From the NCBI RefSeq assembly GCF_019802045.1, contig NZ_JAHVHU010000007.1, forward strand, positions 186,001-250,000: a stretch of 64,000 bases of DNA, given 5' to 3'. The DNA is from Membranihabitans marinus. Its GTDB lineage: Bacteria > Bacteroidota > Bacteroidia > Chitinophagales > Saprospiraceae. Under the pieces are notes generated by a model. The model saw only the letters and a list, made by a program, of their open reading frames with translations, did no database searches and was not told the DNA's origin. Of the stretch, positions 54,548 to 62,228 are shown piece by piece (position 1 is the first letter of the stretch; every line of letters begins with the position of its first letter). A program made the position numbers and the translations under genes.

Positions 54548-55771
54548 TTATTTGACTATTCCTTCTGGTTTAATCTTACACAATAAAACAGTGATATCAT
54601 CCCCAATTGGTTCATTTTCCTTGAATTTTTCGATGAACTCCTTCATATTTTCGGTAATCATCTCAATATTTCCGAAAGGCAATTTGTGCAGTGTAGACAG
54701 GATATTATGGTAGCCCATCATCTGACCTTTATTATTTCGCAATTCCTCCAATCCATCCGTGTATGAAAAAATAACGGTTTCATCCTTTATTATTTCGCGA
54801 CCTACAGATATTTCAGGGAGTGTTTCATTTATGCCAATGGGCGTAGTTCCTTTTTTCAAATAGCAACTACCCTGTGCACGGGTTTGAAGGATGGGGTAGG
54901 GGTGCCCCGCATTGATATACTGCAGTTCATTTTTGATGACGTCATAAGCACCGATAAACAAAGTAACTAAACGGTCGCCTTTTGTAGATTCGTATACGGC
55001 TTTATTCAGTCCCTTCAAAAGCGTAGTCAAATCAGAATAATTTATGCTCAGTCTCCGCAGACTAGCCTGCAGATTAGCCATGAGTAGTGCAGCAGGAATG
55101 CCTTTACCTGCTACATCTGCAATGCAAAATATACTGATGTTACTATTCTCAATGTGAAAAAAATCAAAATAATCCCCACCAATTTCACTATGTGGGATGT
55201 ATAAGGTTTTGAATTCCAATTCGCGGGTATCCGAAAAGTATTGCGGCATCAATGAATGTTGGATTTGCCGCGCCAGTTCAAGCTGAGTTTTGTAATTCTC
55301 TTGCTCAATTCGCAGCTTAAACAATCGCTTATTCTCCATAGCGATGGCTACAAAGTTCGTGATCGTTTTTAGAAAATTAAACCTGGTACTATCCTGCACA
55401 TTAATTTGCTCCAGGTGCACCAAAGAAATTAATTCTTTCTTATGATACACAGGAATAAAAATTTCCCCATTGGAGGACCGAAAAAATTTGGATTTTTTTT
55501 CGGAAAACTTCTTGAAAGCAGACGCATAGTCGGACCAGGTTTTCGTCGGATCCGAGGATAAAACTTTCATTCCCCGAATTGTATTAACACACAAGGTTAC
55601 ACTGCCTGGTTCATAATATCGTTCGATGGAATTTTTATAAATTTCAAACAGATCTGTGATAGAAGCATTTTCATTGATTGCTTCCGTAATCTTCATCAAC
55701 CCAAACAACTGATTGTTGTAAGTATCCTGTGGGTCAGCAATATTTTCATATATTGGCACCATTTGAATCAA
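54548..55771 (-). CDS. GAF-PP2C (SpoIIE-type) protein phosphatase
   Basis: A 407-residue cytoplasmic regulator. The N-terminal half (about 20-160) is a GAF-like sensor; the C-terminal half (about 170-400) is a PP2C SpoIIE phosphatase. Metal-binding acidic motifs lie in SEIGGDYFDFFHIEN, ADVAGKGIPAALLMANLQAS and VIFSYTDGLEELRN. Such RsbU-like proteins dephosphorylate anti-anti-sigma factors. No RsbV/RsbW genes are adjacent. It may start at ATG 55771 or 55762. First gene of an apparent three-gene operon with the TM2 and CBS genes. Confidence 0.9.
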   Translation of the reverse strand: MIQMVPIYENIADPQDTYNNQLFGLMKITEAINENASITDLFEIYKNSIERYYEPGSVTLCVNTIRGMKVLSSDPTKTWSDYASAFKKFSEKKSKFFRSSNGEIFIPVYHKKELISLVHLEQINVQDSTRFNFLKTITNFVAIAMENKRLFKLRIEQENYKTQLELARQIQHSLMPQYFSDTRELEFKTLYIPHSEIGGDYFDFFHIENSNISIFCIADVAGKGIPAALLMANLQASLRRLSINYSDLTTLLKGLNKAVYESTKGDRLVTLFIGAYDVIKNELQYINAGHPYPILQTRAQGSCYLKKGTTPIGINETLPEISVGREIIKDETVIFSYTDGLEELRNNKGQMMGYHNILSTLHKLPFGNIEMITENMKEFIEKFKENEPIGDDITVLLCKIKPEGIVK

Positions 55772-55825
55772 TTATGAACGGGTCTTTTATAACCAATATC
55801 TCCTGCACGGCTATTCTTTTCTATA

Positions 55826-56158
55826 TTATTCCTTTAATTTAGGATTTTCAAAATGTCTTTGGGCGTCTCGTTTTGACTTTTTAGAAAAGTTTTCAGCGAT
55901 TACTTCTTCAAGATTAATATCCATTTGATTTGACAGACAGGTTAAAACGAATAAAATATCCCCAATCTCGTCTTCCAAGGCCTTTTTTTTATGAATTTCT
56001 TGCTTAAACGATTGTTCGCCGTATATCCGTGCAATGAGCCGAGCTAATTCACCAACCTCTTCCATCAAAATCAGACCGTTTGTCTTTTCGTCGAAATATC
56101 GAACTCCAAATTTTTTAATCCATTCGTCAACCCTTTTTTGATATTCCCTGATTTCCAT
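55826..56158 (-). CDS. MazG-like nucleotide pyrophosphohydrolase
   Basis: A 110-residue all-alpha NTP pyrophosphohydrolase. The metal-binding glutamates are in LILMEEVGELARLIARIYGE (E-x2-E) and KALEDEIGDILFVLTCLSNQ (E-x2-D), matching the EExxE...ExxD family pattern. It cleaves non-canonical or surplus NTPs to NMP and pyrophosphate and keeps the pool clean. It starts one base after the dtd stop, so the two are co-translated. Confidence 0.9.
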   Translation of the reverse strand: MEIREYQKRVDEWIKKFGVRYFDEKTNGLILMEEVGELARLIARIYGEQSFKQEIHKKKALEDEIGDILFVLTCLSNQMDINLEEVIAENFSKKSKRDAQRHFENPKLKE

Positions 56159-56159
56159 G

Positions 56160-56612
56160 CTACCATCTTTGTTGAGAGTCCATAAGAATCGTCACCGGAC
56201 CGTCATTTTCTATAAATACCTTCATATCGCCTCCAAATACACCGGTTTGAATGGGTTTGTCAAGTTCCTGTTCCAACAAGCCAATGCATGTATTGTATAA
56301 TTCTTCAGCACGAGACGGCCTTTCTGATTGAATGAATGAGGGTCGGTTTCCTTTGCGGGTAGAAGCATGGAGCGTAAATTGACTGATAAGCAAAATGTCT
56401 CCATTCACATCAAGAACCGAAAGATTCATTTTGCCTGACGCATCATTAAAAATTCGAAGATTAATGATTTTTTTCGTCAGCCACACGAGATCCTGTTCAT
56501 CTGCATCTTTTTGTACACCTAAAAATACACACAAACCTTTTTCTATAGCACCACTTTGATTTCCCTCTACCTCCACTGATGCCCTGCTAACCCGTTGAAT
56601 AACTACTCGCAC
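56160..56612 (-). CDS. dtd: D-aminoacyl-tRNA deacylase
   Basis: A 150-residue DTD that hydrolyses D-amino acids from mischarged tRNA. The two motifs of the active site are SQFTLHASTRKGNRPSF and the cross-subunit TGVFGGDMKVFIENDGPVT (the Gly-Pro motif is the conserved NDGPVT). Normal length, homodimeric. It lies 3 bases after the SRAP-like gene and one base before the MazG-like gene, so the three form a tight operon. Confidence 0.96.
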   Translation of the reverse strand: MRVVIQRVSRASVEVEGNQSGAIEKGLCVFLGVQKDADEQDLVWLTKKIINLRIFNDASGKMNLSVLDVNGDILLISQFTLHASTRKGNRPSFIQSERPSRAEELYNTCIGLLEQELDKPIQTGVFGGDMKVFIENDGPVTILMDSQQRW

Positions 56613-56615
56613 TAC

Positions 56616-57215
56616 TTAAGATTCTACTTCAGACATGCTTTCCTTACTAACAAAAGCTTTGGTTTTGGCAACCATCAATTTATCAAGATCAGGTATATTC
56701 CCATTTTTACGATCCAACCAGTTATTTATTAGAGACTTATGACTAATAAATAAAGGGATACGTCGTATTTTATTTCGCTGCTCATCACCACTATCTTGCG
56801 TGATTACCGCAAATCCTTTCGTGCCTTGCTGATCTTCGTACCACAAACCCGCCATCCAAAGCATTTTGTCCTCGGGATGTTTGATTATTATACTCGTACC
56901 AGGATCCTGGTTATAAATGAACTTCTTAATCGGAATCAGAATTCTTTGATGCCGAAATATGGTATGCAGACTTTCCTGTTTTTCAATAGACGGTCCATAA
57001 AGATAGGATAACCTGGGTGCTTCAGGTAACATAGGATTTTCCATTCCCCATCTCACCATGGATATTCCTGGTTTCTCAGATTGTGCAATAACAGGGTAAC
57101 GTTGTCCCGTTTGAATATTGAAGTGCGACAATAAGTATTCGGAAAAATGAATTCCTTGTTCTAATAATTCCAAAATTACTGTGTTGTCAGATTCATAATG
57201 TAATAAGTCTCCCAT
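56616..57215 (-). CDS. SRAP/YedK-like protein lacking catalytic residues
   Basis: A 199-residue protein with the SRAP (HMCES/YedK) order: FNIQTGQRYPVIAQ (equivalent to YNVAPG...), MVRWGMENPM (about 53-62), QRILIPIKKFIYN (about 90-102), MAGLWYEDQQGTKGFAVITQ, and RIPLFISHKSLINNWL. The catalytic residues are missing. There is no Met-Cys start; position 2 is Gly (MGDLLHYES). The NAR-x-E motif is replaced by YLYGPSIEKQES, the FYEW glutamate by FIYNQ, and the catalytic HxRMP by KIRRIP. It should not form the DNA-protein crosslink at abasic sites. It lies upstream of dtd and mazG. Confidence 0.75.
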   Translation of the reverse strand: MGDLLHYESDNTVILELLEQGIHFSEYLLSHFNIQTGQRYPVIAQSEKPGISMVRWGMENPMLPEAPRLSYLYGPSIEKQESLHTIFRHQRILIPIKKFIYNQDPGTSIIIKHPEDKMLWMAGLWYEDQQGTKGFAVITQDSGDEQRNKIRRIPLFISHKSLINNWLDRKNGNIPDLDKLMVAKTKAFVSKESMSEVES

Positions 57216-57718
57216 AGTATAGTTCTTGTTTCGCAGGACAAATTATATAAATTTTTAATATGATAAAATGTTTTAAACATAAATAATAAATAATATACCT
57301 TACTAATTGATTATAAGTTATTTACATAATTTATTTTGTTGATGAATTGTTAACTATAGCGTGTAAAACAGGATCATTACTCACAAATTTTTCCAACAAA
57401 TCAGTTGACAGATCAAAATTGTGATCATTCCAGCTTTTGTTCAGTGATCATTCACATTTAGGCCTGCATCTATGGTCATCCATGCGGCAGAAAGTTTTCA
57501 AACTAACAATTCACAACATTATGTGTATAACCAAATAATGGTAATTTTGCAGTTATAAAAGGCTGATTAGAAATAATATGTTGAGGGTCACTATTGTGAA
57601 TAAATGGTCGGCTGATGTTAAGATCAGTTTATAAAAATGGAAGTGAAACTTTCTATCCACATCTTCACAATCCTAATAATAATGATTCTTTTTTTAAATT
57701 TTTATATGATCATTTATC
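57216..57718. other. Candidate replication origin: AT-rich divergent gap with DnaA-box-like sites
   Basis: A 503-base gap where transcription diverges. 57241-57340 is extremely AT-rich and could unwind. Two sites match the DnaA box TTATNCACA exactly: TTATACACA (minus strand, 57522-57530) and TTATTCACA (minus strand, 57595-57603). CTATCCACA (57653-57661) differs from TTATCCACA by one base. GATCATT occurs four times (57372, 57423, 57446, 57708), two of them inside the decamer GTGATCATTC (57421-57430 and 57444-57453). Together with the switch in gene direction this suggests an origin. A plain divergent promoter region is the alternative. Confidence 0.4.
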
Positions 57719-58777
57719 ATGAGTAAAGTCAATCAAAAAATTTCAAAAGGCGTAAAAATTTGGCTCTGGATCGGTTTTATAATGATTCTTCTTCAAATCT
57801 TGATTGGGGGTGTCACCCGATTGACTGGCTCCGGTCTCTCCATCACCAAATGGGAAATCATCACAGGTACGATTCCACCGTTGAATGATGGTGACTGGGT
57901 TTCTGAATTTAATGCCTATAAGGACACACCACAATATCAAAAGATCAACAAAGGGATGAGCCTCCAGGATTTTAAGTTTATCTATTTTTGGGAATACTTT
58001 CACCGGCTTTGGGCACGAATAATGGGGTTTGTATTTTTGTTGCCCGCAATATTTTTTTGGTGGAAAGGTTTTTTCCCGCAATGGTTAAAGAAAAGAGTAG
58101 TTTACATCTTCTTGCTAGCCGCGTTAGTAGCTTCATTCGGATGGATTATGGTAGCCAGCGGTTTGATAGACCGTCCGTGGGTAAATGCCTATCGTCTTAG
58201 TTTTCATCTTATACTGGCAGTTATACTCTTGGGATACGTTATGTGGACACTCTTGTCCTCATATCCTGTGCGTAAATTCAAAGACAAATCACTGGCACAA
58301 TGGTCCTTATTTTTAGCCAGTGGATTGTTTATCCAGATATTTTTAGGAGGAATGGTAAGTGGAATGAAAGCTGCATTATTATATCCTACATTTCCTAAAA
58401 TGAAAGGTGAATGGATTCCATCGCTTATTTTCAACAATTCCTTATGGAATGTTGAGAATTTTATTCACTATGATAAATCGCCATTCTTCCCGACGCTTAT
58501 TCATACAGCACATCGCTTGTGGGCTTATATCTTGACCATTAGTATTTTGTATTTTGCGTGGAAGTTATACACCAACTACTCCAATCGCTTTATTCACTTT
58601 GCACAAATATTGTTAATAAGTTTGTTGGTCACACAGATAGGATTAGGAATCCTCACCGTGATTCACAGCGTAGGTACAGTGCCCGTTTTCTATGGAGTGG
58701 CACATCAGGTCGTCGGTATATTACTATTTAATGCCAGCTTGATTTTTGTTTTTATAATGCGAAAAAAGATTATTTAA
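57719..58777 (+). CDS. ctaA: Heme A synthase (COX15/CtaA)
   Basis: A 352-residue polytopic membrane enzyme that oxidises the heme O methyl group to make heme A for cytochrome oxidase. Eight membrane segments. Heme-ligand histidines are visible in EYFHRLWARI, YRLSFHLIL, HTAHRLWAY and VAHQVVG, and the N-terminal LIGGVTRLTGSGLSITKW is the COX15 signature. ATG at 57719 is the first of the frame and lies next to the AT-rich candidate origin. Its partner genes for cytochrome oxidase are not here. Confidence 0.95.
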   Translation: MSKVNQKISKGVKIWLWIGFIMILLQILIGGVTRLTGSGLSITKWEIITGTIPPLNDGDWVSEFNAYKDTPQYQKINKGMSLQDFKFIYFWEYFHRLWARIMGFVFLLPAIFFWWKGFFPQWLKKRVVYIFLLAALVASFGWIMVASGLIDRPWVNAYRLSFHLILAVILLGYVMWTLLSSYPVRKFKDKSLAQWSLFLASGLFIQIFLGGMVSGMKAALLYPTFPKMKGEWIPSLIFNNSLWNVENFIHYDKSPFFPTLIHTAHRLWAYILTISILYFAWKLYTNYSNRFIHFAQILLISLLVTQIGLGILTVIHSVGTVPVFYGVAHQVVGILLFNASLIFVFIMRKKII

Positions 58778-58809
58778 CTATATTTGATCACGGAATAACC
58801 TAGTTATAC

Positions 58810-59574
58810 ATGAACGCTCTTACTATTCAAACGAAAGATAAATTCAATTTTATTGGAGTTGGTCCTGACGATGGAGAGGTCCTTTTATTGTTGCATGGCT
58901 TATTCGGGACAGCTAGTAATTTCGATGAAACGATACATTTCTTTAAAGATCGTTATAGAATTTACCTTCCTATTCTGCCAATATTTGATATGGATGTCAG
59001 GAAGCTTTCGGTGTATAGTCTTATGGAATATGTTCGATCGTTTGTAGAGCATTTTGATATTAAAAATCCACATATCATTGGTAATTCTTTGGGTGGGCAC
59101 ATTGCACTCTTGTATGTCTTGGAGTATATGGATGATGTCAAGTCTATGACCTTGACAGGTAGTTCAGGTTTATATGAAAGTGCATTTGGGAAAAGTTTTC
59201 CACGGAGAGGGGATAAAGATTTTATTCGTAAAAAGATCAATCTGACTTTTTATGATGATGATGTAGCCACAGAAGAAATGGTAGATGAGATTTATGATAT
59301 CACTTCCAATACTCGAAAATGCCTGAAAATGGTTAAAACAGCCAAAAGTGCAATACGACATAATGTGGGGGATCAATTGGATAAAATCAAAGTACCAACC
59401 TTGCTTGTATGGGGTAAACAAGACACCATAACACCAGCATTTGTGGCAGAAGAATTCAATGAAAAAATCCCTAATGCGAAGCTTGAGTTTATTGATAAGT
59501 GTGGACATGCACCCATGCTGGAAACACCAGAGGCTTTTAATAAAGTGCTGGAATCCTTCCTGTCTCAGGTCTAA
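58810..59574 (+). CDS. Alpha/beta-fold hydrolase
   Basis: A 254-residue alpha/beta hydrolase. The nucleophile elbow is GNSLGGHIALL, the acid is probably in WGKQDTITPA, and the histidine in DKCGHAPMLETPEAFN. N-terminal LLLHGLFGTASNF supplies the oxyanion hole. It is cytoplasmic, with no signal peptide. This sequence group includes esterases, dehalogenases and C-C hydrolases; nothing in sight picks one. It lies 32 bases after ctaA on the same strand and may be co-transcribed. Confidence 0.9.
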   Translation: MNALTIQTKDKFNFIGVGPDDGEVLLLLHGLFGTASNFDETIHFFKDRYRIYLPILPIFDMDVRKLSVYSLMEYVRSFVEHFDIKNPHIIGNSLGGHIALLYVLEYMDDVKSMTLTGSSGLYESAFGKSFPRRGDKDFIRKKINLTFYDDDVATEEMVDEIYDITSNTRKCLKMVKTAKSAIRHNVGDQLDKIKVPTLLVWGKQDTITPAFVAEEFNEKIPNAKLEFIDKCGHAPMLETPEAFNKVLESFLSQV

Positions 59575-59959
59575 GACTTTCTATTCTAATTAATTTATTG
59601 CTGCGCTGAATTTATTACAACCAATTTGTGTTGCAATGGTGACTGACATGTCCGCAGAATTTTTTGGTCAGGTGAACGCGCGATGACCAAAGCGATCTAT
59701 TTGAGAGAAGTCATTGCTTAGCGGCTGATAATCAATTCTACTTTCCTTGATGTTATCGGTGGGTTGCAATTTCCAAATACGTAAACGTTTTAAGTTTGTG
59801 AGTCCAGCGATTCACAGGATTTAGAAGAAGCGTGAATTGAAAAGGCTCTTTATTTTTTCAATATAAATCGGAGGAGCTGTTTGGAATCACTATTTGTATC
59901 TATCGATGGAGAATGATCTGCCACCGTTGATTAATGGTGTTAAAATATATGTTGATATA
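59575..59959. other. Convergent gap with an 8-base inverted repeat
   Basis: A 385-base gap. It holds a perfect inverted repeat TTTGGTCA/TGACCAAA (59663-59670 with 59684-59691, 13-base spacer), possibly a terminator or a relic of a mobile-element end. No gene is seen; a few short open frames do not resemble proteins. Confidence 0.4.
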
Positions 59960-61264
59960 CTATGATGATTTACTTAGAAGGAAATTTTTGAAGTCTTGGA
60001 ATGTTGCTGACATCGGGGTTTTATGAGACTCTAGATCCAAAAAACGGTGAACACTAGCAGGGTAGGGAATTTTAAAATCAATCTCAGCTTGTATCTCTGA
60101 TTGGAACTTTATCGGATGAGCTGTGCTTAACACTACAACCTGATGGCCAGTATTCGTTGAATTTAAATACTGTTCAGCGGCTAAAACGCCTATCGCGGTA
60201 TGGGGATCCAGGACGTAGCCATTGTTTTTATGCTTATTGAGTATTTGATTAATCGTTTGCTGATCAGTGTAGGAATAACCAGAAATATCTTTCTTGATAT
60301 CGTTCCACGTGGAACCATACATGTGTTGGATGCGTGAAAAATTAGAAGGATGGCCTATATCCATTGCATTCGATAGAGTAGGTATAGCGGCGGTTGGTTT
60401 ATACTCCCCTGTTTTAAGGTAATTTGGGAATACGTCATTGATATTTGTAGCCGCGATCATATGGCTGATGGGTAAACCCATCCGTTGGGCGATTAATCCG
60501 GCAGTTAAATTGCCAAAGTTACCTGAGGGTATGCAAAATGCAACAGGAGTATCTTTTTTTAATTGTTTGTAAGCTTCAAAATAATAGAATGATTGGGGGA
60601 TCAATCGGGCAATATTAATCGAATTGGCTGAACTGAGATGAAGATGTTTGTTAAGATCAAGATCTAAAAAAGCTTGTTTTACCAGTTTCTGGCAATCATC
60701 AAAGTCGCCTTCAATTTCTAAAGCATGTATGTTACTTCCCCAGGTGGTAAGTTGGCTTTCTTGCAATCGAGATACTTTCCCTTTTGGATAAAGAATGGTG
60801 ACTTCTATGGAATCCAGCCCATAAAATCCTGCGGCTACAGCACCACCTGTATCTCCAGATGTTGCAACTAAAATGTTTAATTTTTTGTTTTCTGTAGACC
60901 AAAAATGATTCATTAAACGAGCCATGAAGCGGGCCCCAAAATCTTTGAACGCCAGTGTGGGCCCATGGAAAAGTTCAAGTATGGAAATTTTATCGTCGAT
61001 ATTGATTACAGGTGCCGGAAAATTTATGGCATCGTATACGATTTCTTGTATAATTTCCTCCGGCACCTCTTCCCGCAAATACTGTGTTGCAATGATATTT
61101 GCTAGTTCTCTGAAACTGTAATCCGTTATATTTTCTATTATAGCCGGATCTAGGGCGGGATACTGTTGTGGCACATATAAGCCATTGTCAGGTGGTAAAC
61201 TGTGCAATACCGCTTCCCGTAGAGAAACGATGTGGTTTGGATTGTTCGTGCTGTATAGTTTCAC
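59960..61264 (-). CDS. thrC: Threonine synthase
   Basis: A 434-residue PLP enzyme that converts O-phosphohomoserine to threonine. The PLP lysine lies in LAFKDFGARFMARLMNHF, and PLP-phosphate-binding glycines in VATSGDTGGAVAAGFYG. CIPSGNFGNLTAGLIAQRMG is typical. Length and order match the class of E. coli ThrC. Last gene of the thrA-thrB-thrC operon, 28 bases after thrB. Confidence 0.96.
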   Translation of the reverse strand: MKLYSTNNPNHIVSLREAVLHSLPPDNGLYVPQQYPALDPAIIENITDYSFRELANIIATQYLREEVPEEIIQEIVYDAINFPAPVINIDDKISILELFHGPTLAFKDFGARFMARLMNHFWSTENKKLNILVATSGDTGGAVAAGFYGLDSIEVTILYPKGKVSRLQESQLTTWGSNIHALEIEGDFDDCQKLVKQAFLDLDLNKHLHLSSANSINIARLIPQSFYYFEAYKQLKKDTPVAFCIPSGNFGNLTAGLIAQRMGLPISHMIAATNINDVFPNYLKTGEYKPTAAIPTLSNAMDIGHPSNFSRIQHMYGSTWNDIKKDISGYSYTDQQTINQILNKHKNNGYVLDPHTAIGVLAAEQYLNSTNTGHQVVVLSTAHPIKFQSEIQAEIDFKIPYPASVHRFLDLESHKTPMSATFQDFKNFLLSKSS

Positions 61265-61292
61265 GTGGAACTATTTTGGTGTGGTAATTGGA

Positions 61293-62228
61293 TTAATATT
61301 TATAAGCGCCTTCGGGATTTACCTTTGAGATCAATGTTGTGGCCTTAATTTTTGAATTTGAAAAAACTTCACGCATGGCAAATGCGATGTTTTCAGCATC
61401 CAAACTGTTTTCCGATAAAGCAAATATGGATGGACCAGCACCAGAGATACTACATCCCAGTGCATTTTGATTCATGGCAGCTTCTTTGACCTCGCGGAAT
61501 TTTGGTATCATAAAGGCACGTTGAGGTTCTATAATGTGATCTTGTAAGCATTGACGCATCAAAGTGAAATCTGAAGTGAATAGACTATAAATGAATCCTG
61601 CCAGATTAAAAGATTGATTGATGTGTTGATCCAGCGTTATATTTGTTTTAATGACATCTCGTGCATTTTTAGTTAAAATTTCTACGTCCGGGTGAACCAG
61701 TGTGATGTACAGACCTTTCGGAGTAGGTAGTCGTCGATGCAACAAGGTCTCGTCGTTTTTGACAAAAATTATTCCTCCCAACAAACAAGGGGCTACATTG
61801 TCCGCATGGTAGGCCTTGTCTGCGGATTGTTCTCCTTTTACCGCGTAAGGCAATAACTCTTCTTTTGAAAAAGGCTTTCCCATAATGTCATTCACAGCAA
61901 ACGCACCAGACACAGCGGATGCAGCACTACTACCCAATCCACTGCCAATGGGCATTTTTTTATGTATTTCTATTTCAATGCCCATGTCAGAGGCATTGCA
62001 TGCGTCGAGAACAGCCTGACCTGCCACGGATGCAGTGTTCTTTAAAGGATCCATGGGAAGTTTACCTCCATCGTTGAAAATTTGTGTTATATGAACTCCT
62101 TTGTATTGGTCCGATTTCCGAGCAATTACTTCGTCTCCGGGAGACTCCAAGGCCAAACCGATGATATCATACCCTACGGCGAGATTGGCGATGGTGGCCG
62201 GCGCAAATACTTTAATTCCTGCTTTCAT
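61293..62228 (-). CDS. thrB: Homoserine kinase
   Basis: A 311-residue GHMP-family kinase that phosphorylates homoserine. The ATP-binding motif is MPIGSGLGSSAASAVSGAFA; the C-terminal GHMP motif 3 lies in NALGCSISGAGPSIFAL. The N-terminus KVFAPATIANLAVGYDIIGL is characteristic. It shares a TAATG junction with thrA (1-base overlap), so the two are co-translated, and it precedes thrC. Confidence 0.96.
   Translation of the reverse strand: MKAGIKVFAPATIANLAVGYDIIGLALESPGDEVIARKSDQYKGVHITQIFNDGGKLPMDPLKNTASVAGQAVLDACNASDMGIEIEIHKKMPIGSGLGSSAASAVSGAFAVNDIMGKPFSKEELLPYAVKGEQSADKAYHADNVAPCLLGGIIFVKNDETLLHRRLPTPKGLYITLVHPDVEILTKNARDVIKTNITLDQHINQSFNLAGFIYSLFTSDFTLMRQCLQDHIIEPQRAFMIPKFREVKEAAMNQNALGCSISGAGPSIFALSENSLDAENIAFAMREVFSNSKIKATTLISKVNPEGAYKY

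Noticed and set aside
61265-61292. Threonine attenuator leader within the thr operon
   Set aside because: The true operon start lies beyond the window edge; the small gap between thrB and thrC shows no leader peptide or hairpin.
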